A stretch of DNA of 11,844 nucleotides from Baffinella frigidus (Eukaryota; Cryptophyceae; Cryptomonadales; Baffinellaceae): positions 148,167 to 160,010 of the forward strand of contig MU646681.1 in NCBI GenBank assembly GCA_026770585.1. The letters run 5' to 3'. Below the pieces are notes generated by a model that worked only from the letters and a program-made list of their open reading frames with translations, had not been told where the DNA came from and did not search any database. Numbering within the stretch: the stretch's first letter is position 1; every line of letters begins with the position of its first letter. A program made the position numbers and the translations under genes. Below are positions 8,701 to 11,844 of the stretch, in pieces.

Positions 8701-11700
8701 TGTGACCCGCCAGGAGGTGCATCGCGATCCCAACTCCTAAATCCTGAACCCCAAACCCGAAACCCGAAACCCAAAACAACAGGTAGTGAGCCCGCAGGAG
8801 ATGGATCGCGCACGTGCTGTGTCGTATCCTGACCACTATGCGCGTGTCTTGTGTCGTGTCCTGCCCACGACTGGTGTGTCCTGTGGCGTGTCCTACCTCC
8901 TACCCGCGTGTGCGCTATCTCAATGCTGCATTCCGCGAGAACAGGTTGTGAGCCGCCAGGAGATGGATCGCGACAAGGCCTTCTGCGCGAACCTCGACCA
9001 GGTTATCAGACCTCCAATCTCTCAACTCTCAACCCTAACCCCCTCAACACCAAACCGCCCTACACCCTACTCAACTCTCAACCCTAACAACCGAAGGCCT
9101 TCTTACACCCTACACCCTACACCCGAAAACCGAAGGCCTTCTGCGAGAACCTCGACCAGGTTCTGAGACCCCGCAACTCTCAACTCTCAACCCCAAAGCC
9201 TGCCCCCCCCTCACCCTCAACCCTAATTTCTGCGCGAATATTGACTAGGTTCCAAGACCCCCGTAACCCTGAACCCTGCACCCTACACACTAAACAATAC
9301 ACACTAAACACTAATCACTAAACACTCACCACTCACCACTACGCACTAAACACTAAACACTAACCACTCAACACTAACCACTAAACACTAACTAGTAGTA
9401 GTGAGTGTTTAGTGGTACACTAACCTAGGCGCCTTCCGCGCGAATTTCGATCAGGTTATCAGGCCCCCTGAACCCGAAACCCGAAACCCTAACCCCAAAC
9501 CCTTAACCCTAAACTTCAACCCTAAATCCAGGTGCAAACGCGGCTGGCCGCAGAGGAGGCCACTTACTCCAAGGTCTTGCCTAACCCCGAAACCCCAACC
9601 CCTCAACCCTAAATCCCAAACCCGTCGAAACCCGAAACCCGTCTGAACCCTGAACCGTACACCTCAAACCCTAAGCCCTAAACCACAAACCCTACACCCT
9701 TAACCCTCAACCCTAAACCCTAAACCCCACACCCTAACCACGAAACCCTAAACCCTAAACCCCAACCCCAACCCATGAACCCCAACACCCAAACCCCAAC
9801 CCCTCAACCCTAAGCCCGAAACCAGGTGCTGACAGCGATCCAGGCAGAGCTCGAAAGCAACGTCCTCCAGGTCTAACGCCTAAACCCTAAACCCCAAACC
9901 TTGAACACTCAACCCTAAACCCCAAACCCCAAACCCCAAGCCCCAAACCCTAAACCCTAAACCTTAAACCCCTAAACCTTAAACCCCACACCCTGAACCC
10001 TAAACTCCAAACTCCAAACCCTAAACCCTAAACCCTAAACCCTGAACCCTACACCCTGAACCCTAAACCCTACACCCGAAACCCGAAACCAGGACGCGAT
10101 TTCGCAGGAGATTGCCAAGCGAGTCGAGCACAATGTGAAAGCCTAATCCCCAAACCCCATGAACGTCTAAACCCTAACCCTAACCCTAACCCTAACCCTA
10201 ACCCTAGCCCTAGCCCTAGCCCTCTGAACCATACACCCTAAACCCTACGCCCTAAACCCGAAACCGTTCAGCAAAAAGTGCAACCCCTGAACCCCTCACC
10301 CTCTAAATCCTGAACTTCAACCCTTTGAACCCCCTATGCTCTAAACCCCGAACCCTGATCCCTGGTCCCTAAACCCCAACCCTCTGAACCCGACGCCCTG
10401 AACCCTACGCCCTGCCCGAAACCATACACCGTACACGATACACCCTATACACCCTCATCCCAACTCCCAACACCGTAACTCCGTGAACCCGAACCCCGAA
10501 ACCCTCAACCCTAACCCTTCAACACCTAAACCCTAACACCCTCATACCGAATCCCTAAACCCTAAACCCTAAACCCTCACCCCCAGGTGCTCCTGGACCT
10601 AGCAGAAGACATGTTCAGCGACACGCCCATCCCCGAAACGCCCCCTCCGCAGGTCAAACCCTAAACTCTATCCCCAAACACCTAAACCCGAAACCCGAAA
10701 CCCTACTCCCTGACCCCATCTCCCAAAACCTATCCCCACTAAATCTTAACCCCTAAACCCTACACCCTACACCCTACACCCTCAAACCCCAAACACTACC
10801 CCCCCCAACCCTGAAGCCTCCCCGCAGACGGCAGACCTCCGAGAAGAGGCAGCCTCTTCTGCGGGTGGGGGCGCCGCCGCGGCCTAACCCCCAACACCTA
10901 ACCCCCTCTACCCTACCCCCACACCCCAAACCCTAAAACTAAAACCCCACACCCTAAACCCTAAACCCCAACCCCCAAACCGCAAACCGCAAACCCCACA
11001 CCCCAAACCCCAAACCCTGGAACCAACTCTAAAACCTGAACCTCGAACATCAAACCCTCAAATGTGCAGACGCCGGACCTGCCGGAAGAAATCGACCACG
11101 TGGGCATCGCCGCGGCCGCCGAGTCACTGAAAAAGGAACTCCTCCAAACGGTCTCAACCCAAAACGCTAAACCCTAAAATCCCAAACCGTTACCGGAGAC
11201 GCTAAAAGAGGAGCTTCTGCAAACGGTCCGAACCCCAGCCACACAGCGGACTACCAAGAGATTTCGTGAATAACCCATACGTGGATAATCCATAGGCCCT
11301 TACGGGAGGCAGTACCGTAGGGACATGGGGGGGTCTTGTAGGTGCCGCTGAGTCGGTCAAAAATGTTCCTTTTTCGTCTTCGAGGTTGCGTAGGATCGAA
11401 ATGTTGAACTGAACGAACGCCGCCCAGGCGGAGGCGCTCAAAAAGGTTCCTTTTTCGTCTTCAGATGGTCGGACATCAAAACCCGTCACCCGACACCCCG
11501 AAACCCCAGACTCTGAACCCCCCAAACATAAACCCTGAACCCTGAAGCGCTCAAAATGAGCTGCTCCGGACGGTGAGACCCCAAAACCCTAAACCCTACG
11601 CCCTGAATCCTGCACCCGCCCCCCCTGAGCCCAAAACCCTAACCCCTAACCCCTGAACCCTAAACCCCAAACCATGTTTCAGGCGCAAGGCAAAGTGGAG

Positions 11701-11747
11701 TGGAAAGCGAGCGAGCGGCGCCCAAACTGGATGCCCAAGATCGCGGG
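2798..11747 (+). CDS. MORN-repeat / coiled-coil protein, multi-exon, 3' end outside window
   Basis: This gene is reconstructed from exons 2798-3110, 3235-3307, 4562-4663, 5208-5254, 5722-5762, 6472-6570, 7302-7400, 8276-8368, 8945-9001, 9532-9573, 9826-9870, 10093-10134, 10587-10652, possibly 10828-10848, 11070-11150 and 11683-11747. The joined frame is open, about 421 codons without the doubtful exon. Residues 11 to about 180 form seven or more MORN repeats (YxGxFxxGxxxGxGxxxxxxG); another MORN-like pair follows at about 226-260. The stretch after residue about 290 is charged, amphipathic helix with a Pro-rich linker (TPIPETPPP). MORN repeats are known to bind lipids or act as membrane and cytoskeleton scaffolds; MGGGSS with Gly2 and Ser6 fits N-myristoylation. 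A membrane-linked scaffold is therefore likely, but this is inference. Introns 1-4 cut within MORN units and later introns are mostly phase 0. The gene continues past 11747. The exact model needs transcript data. Confidence 0.8.
3111..3234 (+). repeat. Intron 1: telomere-like heptamers, GC-AG ends
   Basis: This 124-nt intron is largely CCCTAAA and CCCTGAA variants. The 7-mer GGCGAGT is present at both exon-intron junctions (from 3110 and from 3235), so the intron looks like an insertion flanked by a direct repeat. Only the GC-AG cut (G|GCGAGT and CCAG|GC) gives standard-type ends and restores the MORN frame. Confidence 0.75.
3235..3307 (+). CDS. MORN gene exon 2
   Basis: A 73-nt exon after CCAG encodes GEFQENKFHGQGKLSLADG then TEYEGR, one MORN unit plus the start of the next. 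The donor is CG|GTTCAT at 3308. The split Arg codon is completed by the first base of exon 3, giving YEGRF. Without splicing the frame ends 15 nt later in TAA. Confidence 0.87.
3381..3396. repeat. Perfect 16-bp palindrome and adjoining 23-bp tandem repeat
   Basis: TACACTTTAAAGTGTA reads the same on both strands. It runs into a two-unit tandem repeat (3391-3413 and 3414-3435) beginning AGTGTATCAGCCAAAC. Both lie in intron 2. No function is evident. Confidence 0.75.
3933..4072. mobile_element. 140-bp foldback element with about 50-bp terminal inverted repeats, inside an exon-3 copy
   Basis: The left arm (from TAATGTGG to TTTACTACAC) is repeated in inverted, imperfect form at the right (from GTGTAGTAAATTT to CCACATGA), leaving about 30 bp between. 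GATT flanks both ends (3929-3932 and 4073-4076). Removing the element and one GATT rejoins the exon-3 copy in frame, so the unoccupied site is visible in the sibling copies. This is a non-autonomous MITE or foldback; no transposase is present. Confidence 0.8.
4562..4663 (+). CDS. MORN gene exon 3 (intact copy)
   Basis: A 102-nt exon after TTTTCAG encodes FAAGMYDGKGFLALPDE, then CMYEGDFTRGEMDGSGR, completing one MORN unit and most of the next. The donor GGGAG|GTCTTT leaves phase 2, and exon 4 supplies the last base of Arg. It is the only copy of the local array with both splice sites and an unbroken frame. The donor is directly followed by a family B element. Confidence 0.88.
4664..4735 (+). 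mobile_element. MITE-like family B, copy 1 (5'-truncated)
   Basis: It starts at the splice donor of exon 3 and carries the family core: GTTGAC, a GTACCGCGA loop region, GTCAACTT, then GGAATAGTCCG. Three more copies occur at 4813-4935 (same strand), 5270-5395 and 6620-6745 (both inverted). The inner GTTGAC/GTCAAC pair makes a hairpin. Confidence 0.75.
4813..4935 (+). mobile_element. MITE-like family B, copy 2
   Basis: It begins GTTAGCTCTATCCC directly after a second copy of the exon-3 end (GGGAG) and runs through AGCTGATTTGG and the GTTGAC...GTCAAG hairpin to AACAGTCC. It aligns along its whole length with the inverse of copy 4. Starting exactly at a GT donor position, twice in 150 bp, is introner-like behaviour. 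Confidence 0.75.
4937..5205 (+). repeat. Telomere-like tract and exon-4 relic in intron 3
   Basis: This is degenerate CCCTAAA heptamer DNA, including CCGTAAA variants at 4945-4968. It is interrupted at 4981-5010 by a decayed copy of the exon-4 start (GGGGCAGGTGGCTGTTGAGC) that mutates to a stop. The intact exon 4 follows with the same GGGGCAGGTGGCT junction. Confidence 0.8.
5208..5254 (+). CDS. MORN gene exon 4
   Basis: A 47-nt exon after GGGGCAG encodes WLSSAGWLFDGEFESG with split Arg and Gly codons at its ends, joining a MORN unit across both introns. The donor is CCG|GTAACC. A second copy of this exon at 5443-5492 keeps the coding sequence and donor but has lost the acceptor AG. Confidence 0.84.
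5270..5395 (-). mobile_element. MITE-like family B, copy 3 (inverted)
   Basis: The core GTTGACACGC, then GGTACGGATC and GTCAATTTTGGAGCGG, followed by GAATCAGCCTTTGAGGC, is the reverse complement of copies 1 and 2. It sits between the intact exon 4 and its duplicate, so a stretch of exon plus donor of about 40-48 bp flanks the element on both sides. Confidence 0.72.
5400..5442. repeat. Short imperfect tandem repeat
   Basis: GTATGGTTGACTTGAG is followed by a near-copy with TATGGTTAACTTAAG. It lies between the family B element and the exon-4 relic. No function is seen. Confidence 0.55.
5443..5492 (+). pseudogene. Exon-4 relic copy
   Basis: It repeats the coding part of exon 4 (GGGTGGCTCTTCGACGGCGA onward) and the donor TCCGGTAACCCC with very few changes, but the upstream acceptor is gone (CTCGCGCTCTCG). 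Telomere-like DNA follows directly. It looks like a recent local duplicate that is not spliceable as an internal exon. Confidence 0.7.
5493..5716 (+). repeat. Telomere-like tract in intron 4 with homogenised variant blocks
   Basis: The tract is arranged in blocks of one variant each: CCCTAAA repeats, a CCCCAAA block (about 5605-5640), CCCTAAA again, then about six CCCTCAA units (about 5662-5703). Block structure of this kind points to local slippage or unequal exchange after the tract arose. Exon 5 follows. Confidence 0.85.
5722..5762 (+). CDS. MORN gene exon 5
   Basis: A 41-nt exon after ACGCAG encodes GRPLEGDLIQNTGA, continuing MORN-like ESG-RPLEGD from exon 4. Donor GCG|GTGCAA leaves phase 0. 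The exon is short, but both sites and the frame agree. Pieces of its sequence recur downstream at 5959-5973 and near 6080. Confidence 0.7.
5954..5987. repeat. Perfect 14-bp hairpin built from an exon-5 fragment
   Basis: ATAGTCCAGAACAC (5954-5967) and GTGTTCTGGACTAT (5974-5987) are perfect reverse complements around a 6-nt loop CGGCGC. The left arm and loop match the exon 5 segment CCAGAACACCGGCGCG, so an exon piece and its inverted copy form the stem. Confidence 0.85.
6281..6338 (+). pseudogene. Exon-6 relic (5' part)
   Basis: It matches the beginning of exon 6 (ATGCGGTGTGCGTTTGCGTC versus ATGCGGTGCGCGTTCGCGTC), then ATCCTCATCACGCAGCT and CCCGACGAA. It ends in ATCCATAGG and has no acceptor AG. 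It is a decayed upstream duplicate of exon 6. Confidence 0.78.
6472..6570 (+). CDS. MORN gene exon 6
   Basis: A 99-nt, phase-0 exon between CGCGCAG and CAG|GTTTCG encodes VMRCAFASPILITQLSPDEL, then EEAEYHLVGTFGQ. It carries no MORN motif and could be a linker or helical segment. The open frame also starts at ATG 6448, but the relic at 6281-6338 shares homology only inside this exon, which supports the splice boundary. Similarity to known families is not recognised. Confidence 0.83.
6620..6745 (-). mobile_element. MITE-like family B, copy 4 (inverted), best hairpin
   Basis: The core at 6635-6670 folds as nested stems: GTTGAC pairs with GTCAAC, and inside it GGGTTCG pairs with CGAACCC around CGGTA. 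The rest (TTTGGAGCGGGAAAGAGCCC to GAGATAGAGCTAGAGCC) matches the inverse of copy 2. It lies 50 nt into intron 6. Confidence 0.77.
6852..6891. repeat. Perfect 13-bp inverted repeat
   Basis: GGACCCAGATATC (6852-6864) and GATATCTGGGTCC (6879-6891) are exact reverse complements around a 14-nt spacer. The intron transcript would form a strong hairpin. It could be the core of a tiny foldback element. Confidence 0.85.
6919..7082 (+). mobile_element. MITE-like family A, full-length copy
   Basis: Terminal inverted repeats CCACACAGCGGGCTACGAAGG (left, from 6919; 21 bases) and ...GTAGTCCGCTGTGTGG (right, to 7082) bracket a 164-bp element. An internal palindrome pairs CCCTACGGTA (7003) with TACCGTAGGG (7014). 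Related copies lie at about 125-226 and, inverted, 11239-11342. No target duplication is clear. It is non-coding. Confidence 0.85.
7119..7170 (+). pseudogene. Exon-7 relic, upstream copy
   Basis: GGGTGGGACGGGCACCGGGA matches the exon 7 start, then the copy diverges (TTTCCCGGGAACATGAGATGG) and stops. The acceptor AG is replaced by CACG. Confidence 0.8.
7302..7400 (+). CDS. MORN gene exon 7
   Basis: A 99-nt, phase-0 exon after TTTTGCAG encodes GWDGHRDFSGSMRWTWADGR, then VFVGSFEKGCPLQ, a pair of MORN-like units (WADGRVFVGSFEKG). Donor CAG|GTTCTC. It is flanked on both sides by decayed copies of itself, 183 bp upstream and about 215 bp downstream. Confidence 0.88.
7516..7612 (+). pseudogene. Exon-7 relic, downstream copy
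   Basis: Nearly full length: TTCTCCGGGAACATGCGATG, then ACGTGGGTGGATAGGCGGGT and GGTTCTTTCGAACAG, ending CTACAG|GTTTGT with a usable donor. An indel makes TGA and TAG stops in the exon 7 frame (for example at GTGAGATGA and GATAGG), and no AG acceptor precedes it. Confidence 0.8.
7663..7690. repeat. AT-rich hairpin in intron 7
   Basis: ATCGTAATA (7663-7671) and TATTACGAT (7682-7690) are perfect inverted repeats around 10 nt of AT-only sequence. No further role is seen. Confidence 0.7.
7776..8275 (+). repeat. Exon-8 array: two decayed copies before the intact exon
   Basis: Copy 1 (7776-7805 plus 7908-7960) is split by a 100-bp element. Copy 2 (8066-8148) keeps acceptor and frame (GQIRDKDGALYAYDVRYSGK) with a 6-nt insertion coding Ala-Tyr, but lacks the donor. 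The intact exon starts at 8276, 210 bp later. The intron stretch GAGCARTTATTAGTTAGTAC to ACGAACAGGGGCAG is repeated before copy 2 and before the intact exon, so exon plus upstream intron were duplicated as a unit. Confidence 0.85.
7806..7905. mobile_element. 100-bp TA-flanked MITE inside an exon-8 copy
   Basis: Terminal inverted repeats TCCCTTAAGTGGCC (left) and GGGCACTTAAGGGA (right), one mismatch, are flanked by TA on both sides (7804-7805, 7906-7907). The sibling exons show the empty site as CTGTACGACGTG, with a single TA. TA duplication is typical of Tc1/mariner-like elements. The interior has CCCTACGGTAGGGCCCTAGG. No coding capacity. Confidence 0.83.
8276..8368 (+). CDS. MORN gene exon 8
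   Basis: A 93-nt, phase-0 exon after ACGAACAG encodes GQIRDKDGALYDVRYSGK, then TFITDDSLTPLEQ, and resembles a last MORN-like hairpin (DGALYDVRYSG). Donor GAGCAG|GTTATC. It is the only one of three copies that has both splice sites. Confidence 0.85.
8369..8660 (+). repeat. GTGTCCTG-type low-complexity stretch with a 100-bp foldback
   Basis: Intron 8 begins with irregular repeats of GTGTCCTGTGTCGTGTCC-like words, unlike the heptamer DNA elsewhere. At its end, TGCTACGCAC (8544-8553) and GTGCGTAGCA (8634-8643) enclose exactly 100 bp whose arms stay partly complementary inward, with CATGTGACA palindromic words between. It is probably another foldback element. The same GTGTC words recur at 8818-8910. 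Confidence 0.65.
8697..8815 (+). pseudogene. Two exon-9 relics (5' part)
   Basis: GTAGGTTGTGACCCGCCAGG (8695 on) and AGGTAGTGAGCCCGCAGGAG (8781 on) match the exon 9 start, GTTGTGAGCCGCCAGGAGATGG. Both fade after GATCGCG. The second keeps an acceptor AG. Confidence 0.8.
8945..9001 (+). CDS. MORN gene exon 9
   Basis: A 57-nt, phase-0 exon between ACAG and CAG|GTTATC encodes VVSRQEMDRDKAFCANLDQ, the start of the charged helical region. Four 3' fragments and two 5' fragments of it lie around it. Confidence 0.8.
9088..9458 (+). repeat. Four 3' fragments of exon 9 inside heptamer DNA
   Basis: GAAGGCCTTCT at 9091, GAAGGCCTTCTGCGAGAACC through CAGGTTCTGAGACC (9131-9171), TTTCTGCGCGAATATTGACT then AGGTTCCAAGACC (9228-9258), and CCTTCCGCGCGAATTTCGAT then CAGGTTATCAGGCC (9431-9464) all match the end of exon 9 and the first intron bases. 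They are separated by CCCTAAA- and CACTAAA-type repeats. Confidence 0.82.
9290..9425 (+). repeat. CACTAAA block ending in an inverted hairpin
   Basis: The repeat switches from CCCTAAA to CACTAAA and CACTCAC variants. CCACTAAACACT (9378-9389) and AGTGTTTAGTGG (9404-9415) form a perfect 12-bp inverted repeat. This is the clearest place where the heptamer strand is inverted. Confidence 0.8.
9532..9573 (+). CDS. MORN gene exon 10
   Basis: A 42-nt, phase-0 exon after ATCCAG encodes VQTRLAAEEATYSK, exactly two heptads. Donor AAG|GTCTTG. Reading through would give VLPNPET from repeat DNA, so the splice is preferred. It is flanked entirely by telomere-like sequence. Confidence 0.72.
9574..9825 (+). 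repeat. Intron 10: telomere-like heptamer intron
   Basis: After GTCTTGCC the 252-nt intron consists almost wholly of CCCTAAA, CCCGAAA and CCCCAAC variants up to the acceptor ACCAG. No other element is visible. Confidence 0.88.
9826..9870 (+). CDS. MORN gene exon 11
   Basis: A 45-nt, phase-0 exon between ACCAG and CTCCAG|GTCTAA encodes VLTAIQAELESNVLQ. Hydrophobic residues at four-residue steps (V, I, L, V) continue the amphipathic helix of exons 10 and 12. Confidence 0.75.
9871..10092 (+). repeat. Intron 11: telomere-like heptamer intron
   Basis: The 222-nt intron is mixed CCCTAAA, CCCCAAA, CTCCAAA, CCCTACA and CCCGAAA units, ending GAAACCAG. Nothing else is seen in it. Confidence 0.88.
10093..10134 (+). 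CDS. MORN gene exon 12
   Basis: A 42-nt, phase-0 exon after ACCAG encodes DAISQEIAKRVEHN, again two heptads. The donor is placed at AAT|GTGAAA because the next exon also starts with GTG and keeps the frame. A read-through would end three codons later at TAA. Confidence 0.66.
10135..10586 (+). repeat. Intron 12: long heptamer intron with a CCCTAA hexamer block
   Basis: This 452-nt intron includes a run of about six pure CCCTAA hexamers and three CCCTAG hexamers (about 10172-10220), a TTAGGG-type stretch within otherwise seven-base units. The rest is degenerate heptamer DNA with CCCTGAA, CACCCTA and GTACACC variants. Confidence 0.85.
10587..10652 (+). CDS. MORN gene exon 13
   Basis: A 66-nt, phase-0 exon between CCCCCAG and CCGCAG|GTCAAA encodes VLLDLAEDMFSDTPIPETPP then PQ: the end of the helix and an acidic, Pro-rich linker. 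Confidence 0.75.
10653..10827 (+). repeat. Intron 13: telomere-like heptamer intron
   Basis: It is degenerate CCCTAAA, CCCTACA and CCCGAAA DNA up to CCCCGCAG. No other feature is visible. Confidence 0.82.
10828..10887 (+). CDS. Possible exon 14 or divergent duplicate of exon 15
   Basis: After CCGCAG the frame reads TADLREEAASSAGGGAAAA then TAA. It aligns with the exon 15 start (TPDLPEEIDHVGIAAAAES), so it is an old copy of that exon. No GT donor keeps phase 0; the only phase-0 choice is a weak GC donor after GAG at 10848. It is either a short exon (10828-10848), an unusual site, or a dead copy. Skipping it keeps the frame. Confidence 0.35.
   Translation, partial: TADLREEAASSAGGGAAAA
10888..11069 (+). 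repeat. Telomere-like intron tract before exon 15
   Basis: It consists of CCCTAAA, CCCCAAA and CCGCAAA heptamers, then degenerate sequence to GTGCAG. No other element is seen. Confidence 0.82.
11070..11150 (+). CDS. MORN gene exon 15
   Basis: An 81-nt, phase-0 exon after GTGCAG encodes TPDLPEEIDHVGIAAAAESL then KKELLQT, an Ala-rich helix with charged ends. Donor ACG|GTCTCA. Its 3' half recurs at 11194-11226 (ETLKEELLQT) and, more decayed, at 11344-11362, 11421-11445 and 11544-11575. Confidence 0.75.
11151..11682 (+). repeat. Intron 15: exon-15 relics, family A copy, heptamers
   Basis: In order: heptamers, an exon-15 3' relic (11194-11226), an inverted family A copy, two direct repeats of TCAAAAA(T/G)GTTCCTTTTTCG (11358 and 11438), an 18-nt AG/GT-bounded piece (11428-11445, AEALKK), more heptamers, a frameshifted relic (11544-11575) and a final heptamer tract to TTTCAG. 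Some relics may be unrecognised exons. Confidence 0.7.
11239..11342 (-). mobile_element. MITE-like family A, inverted copy
   Basis: It starts with CCACACAGCGGACTACCAAG, then AATAACCCATACGTGGATAA and the palindromic core CCCTTACGGGAGGCAGTACCGTAGGG region (two arms of ten bases). This is the reverse complement of the right half of the 6919-7082 element and of the copy near 125-226. The far terminal repeat is missing. Confidence 0.8.
11683..11747 (+). CDS. MORN gene exon 16 (last in window)
   Basis: After TTTCAG it encodes AQGKVEWKASERRPNWMPKI then AG, with two Trp residues and a basic character. The donor GG|GTTTCT at 11748 leaves phase 2. The next exon lies outside the window, so the end is provisional. 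Confidence 0.65.
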
Positions 11748-11844
11748 GTTTCTAAACCCGAAACCCTGAACCCGAAACCCTGAACCCTAAACCCGAAACC
11801 CTGAACCCTAAACCCGAAACCCTGAACCCTAAACCCGAAACCCT
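11748..11844 (+). repeat. Telomere-like tract with 21-bp higher-order units
   Basis: Three consecutive identical 21-bp units (11778-11798, 11799-11819, 11820-11840) each consist of CCCTGAA, CCCTAAA, CCCGAAA in that order, preceded by a 14-bp unit without the middle heptamer. It is a higher-order repeat running off the window. Confidence 0.9.

Noticed and set aside
9290-9425. CRISPR-like array of short repeats
   Set aside because: Units are degenerate 7-mers without spacers, in a eukaryotic intron.
10168-10222. True chromosome end (telomere) at this locus
   Set aside because: The repeats are interstitial, degenerate, and interrupted by coding exons that continue on both sides; nothing shows a terminus.
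11202-11525. 107-residue minus-strand open frame
   Set aside because: It runs through the inverted family A copy, the GTTCCTTTTTCG repeats and exon-15 relics; its internal repeat (DEKGTFL) is the direct DNA repeat, not a protein motif.

Overview
The window is eukaryotic nuclear DNA. It holds a many-exon gene on the + strand, GC-rich exons, GT-AG introns plus one apparent GC-AG intron, and no bacterial operon layout. Much of the non-coding DNA is degenerate CCCTAAA heptamer, which is TTTAGGG-type (plant, green-alga and alveolate type) telomere-like DNA. This suits an alga or alveolate-type protist with a repeat-rich genome. The species cannot be named from the sequence alone.

Layout. Positions 1-1390 have no convincing complete gene. 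They hold a duplicated exon-like fragment (91-118 and 261-314) around a MITE-like element, several foldback or tandem repeats, and nothing else recognisable. Positions 1391-2614 (minus strand) are an intronless 407-residue WD40 beta-propeller gene. A 183-bp gap separates it head-to-head from a + strand gene that starts at 2798 and leaves the window on the right. I reconstruct about 15 or 16 exons of that gene, about 421 codons so far. The first half is a MORN-repeat protein with an N-myristoylation-type start (MGGGSS). The second half is a run of short, mostly phase-0 exons encoding an amphipathic or coiled-coil helix and a Pro-rich linker.

Introns. Many introns of the MORN gene consist of telomere-like heptamers, always with the C-rich strand as the sense strand. 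That strand has almost no GT or AG dinucleotides and is full of CTAAC/CTAAA branch-point-like words. Others hold small foldback elements (MITE-like families A, B and C, and several singletons), some starting right at a splice donor.

Main oddity. Exons 3 to 9 and 15 are accompanied by decayed partial copies in the neighbouring introns. Two such copies are split by small inverted-repeat elements whose target duplications can be read directly. The window looks like a snapshot of intron gain and expansion through local exon duplication, foldback-element insertion and growth of telomere-like repeats. The WD40 gene next door has none of this. No tRNA, rRNA, CRISPR array, origin or riboswitch was seen.
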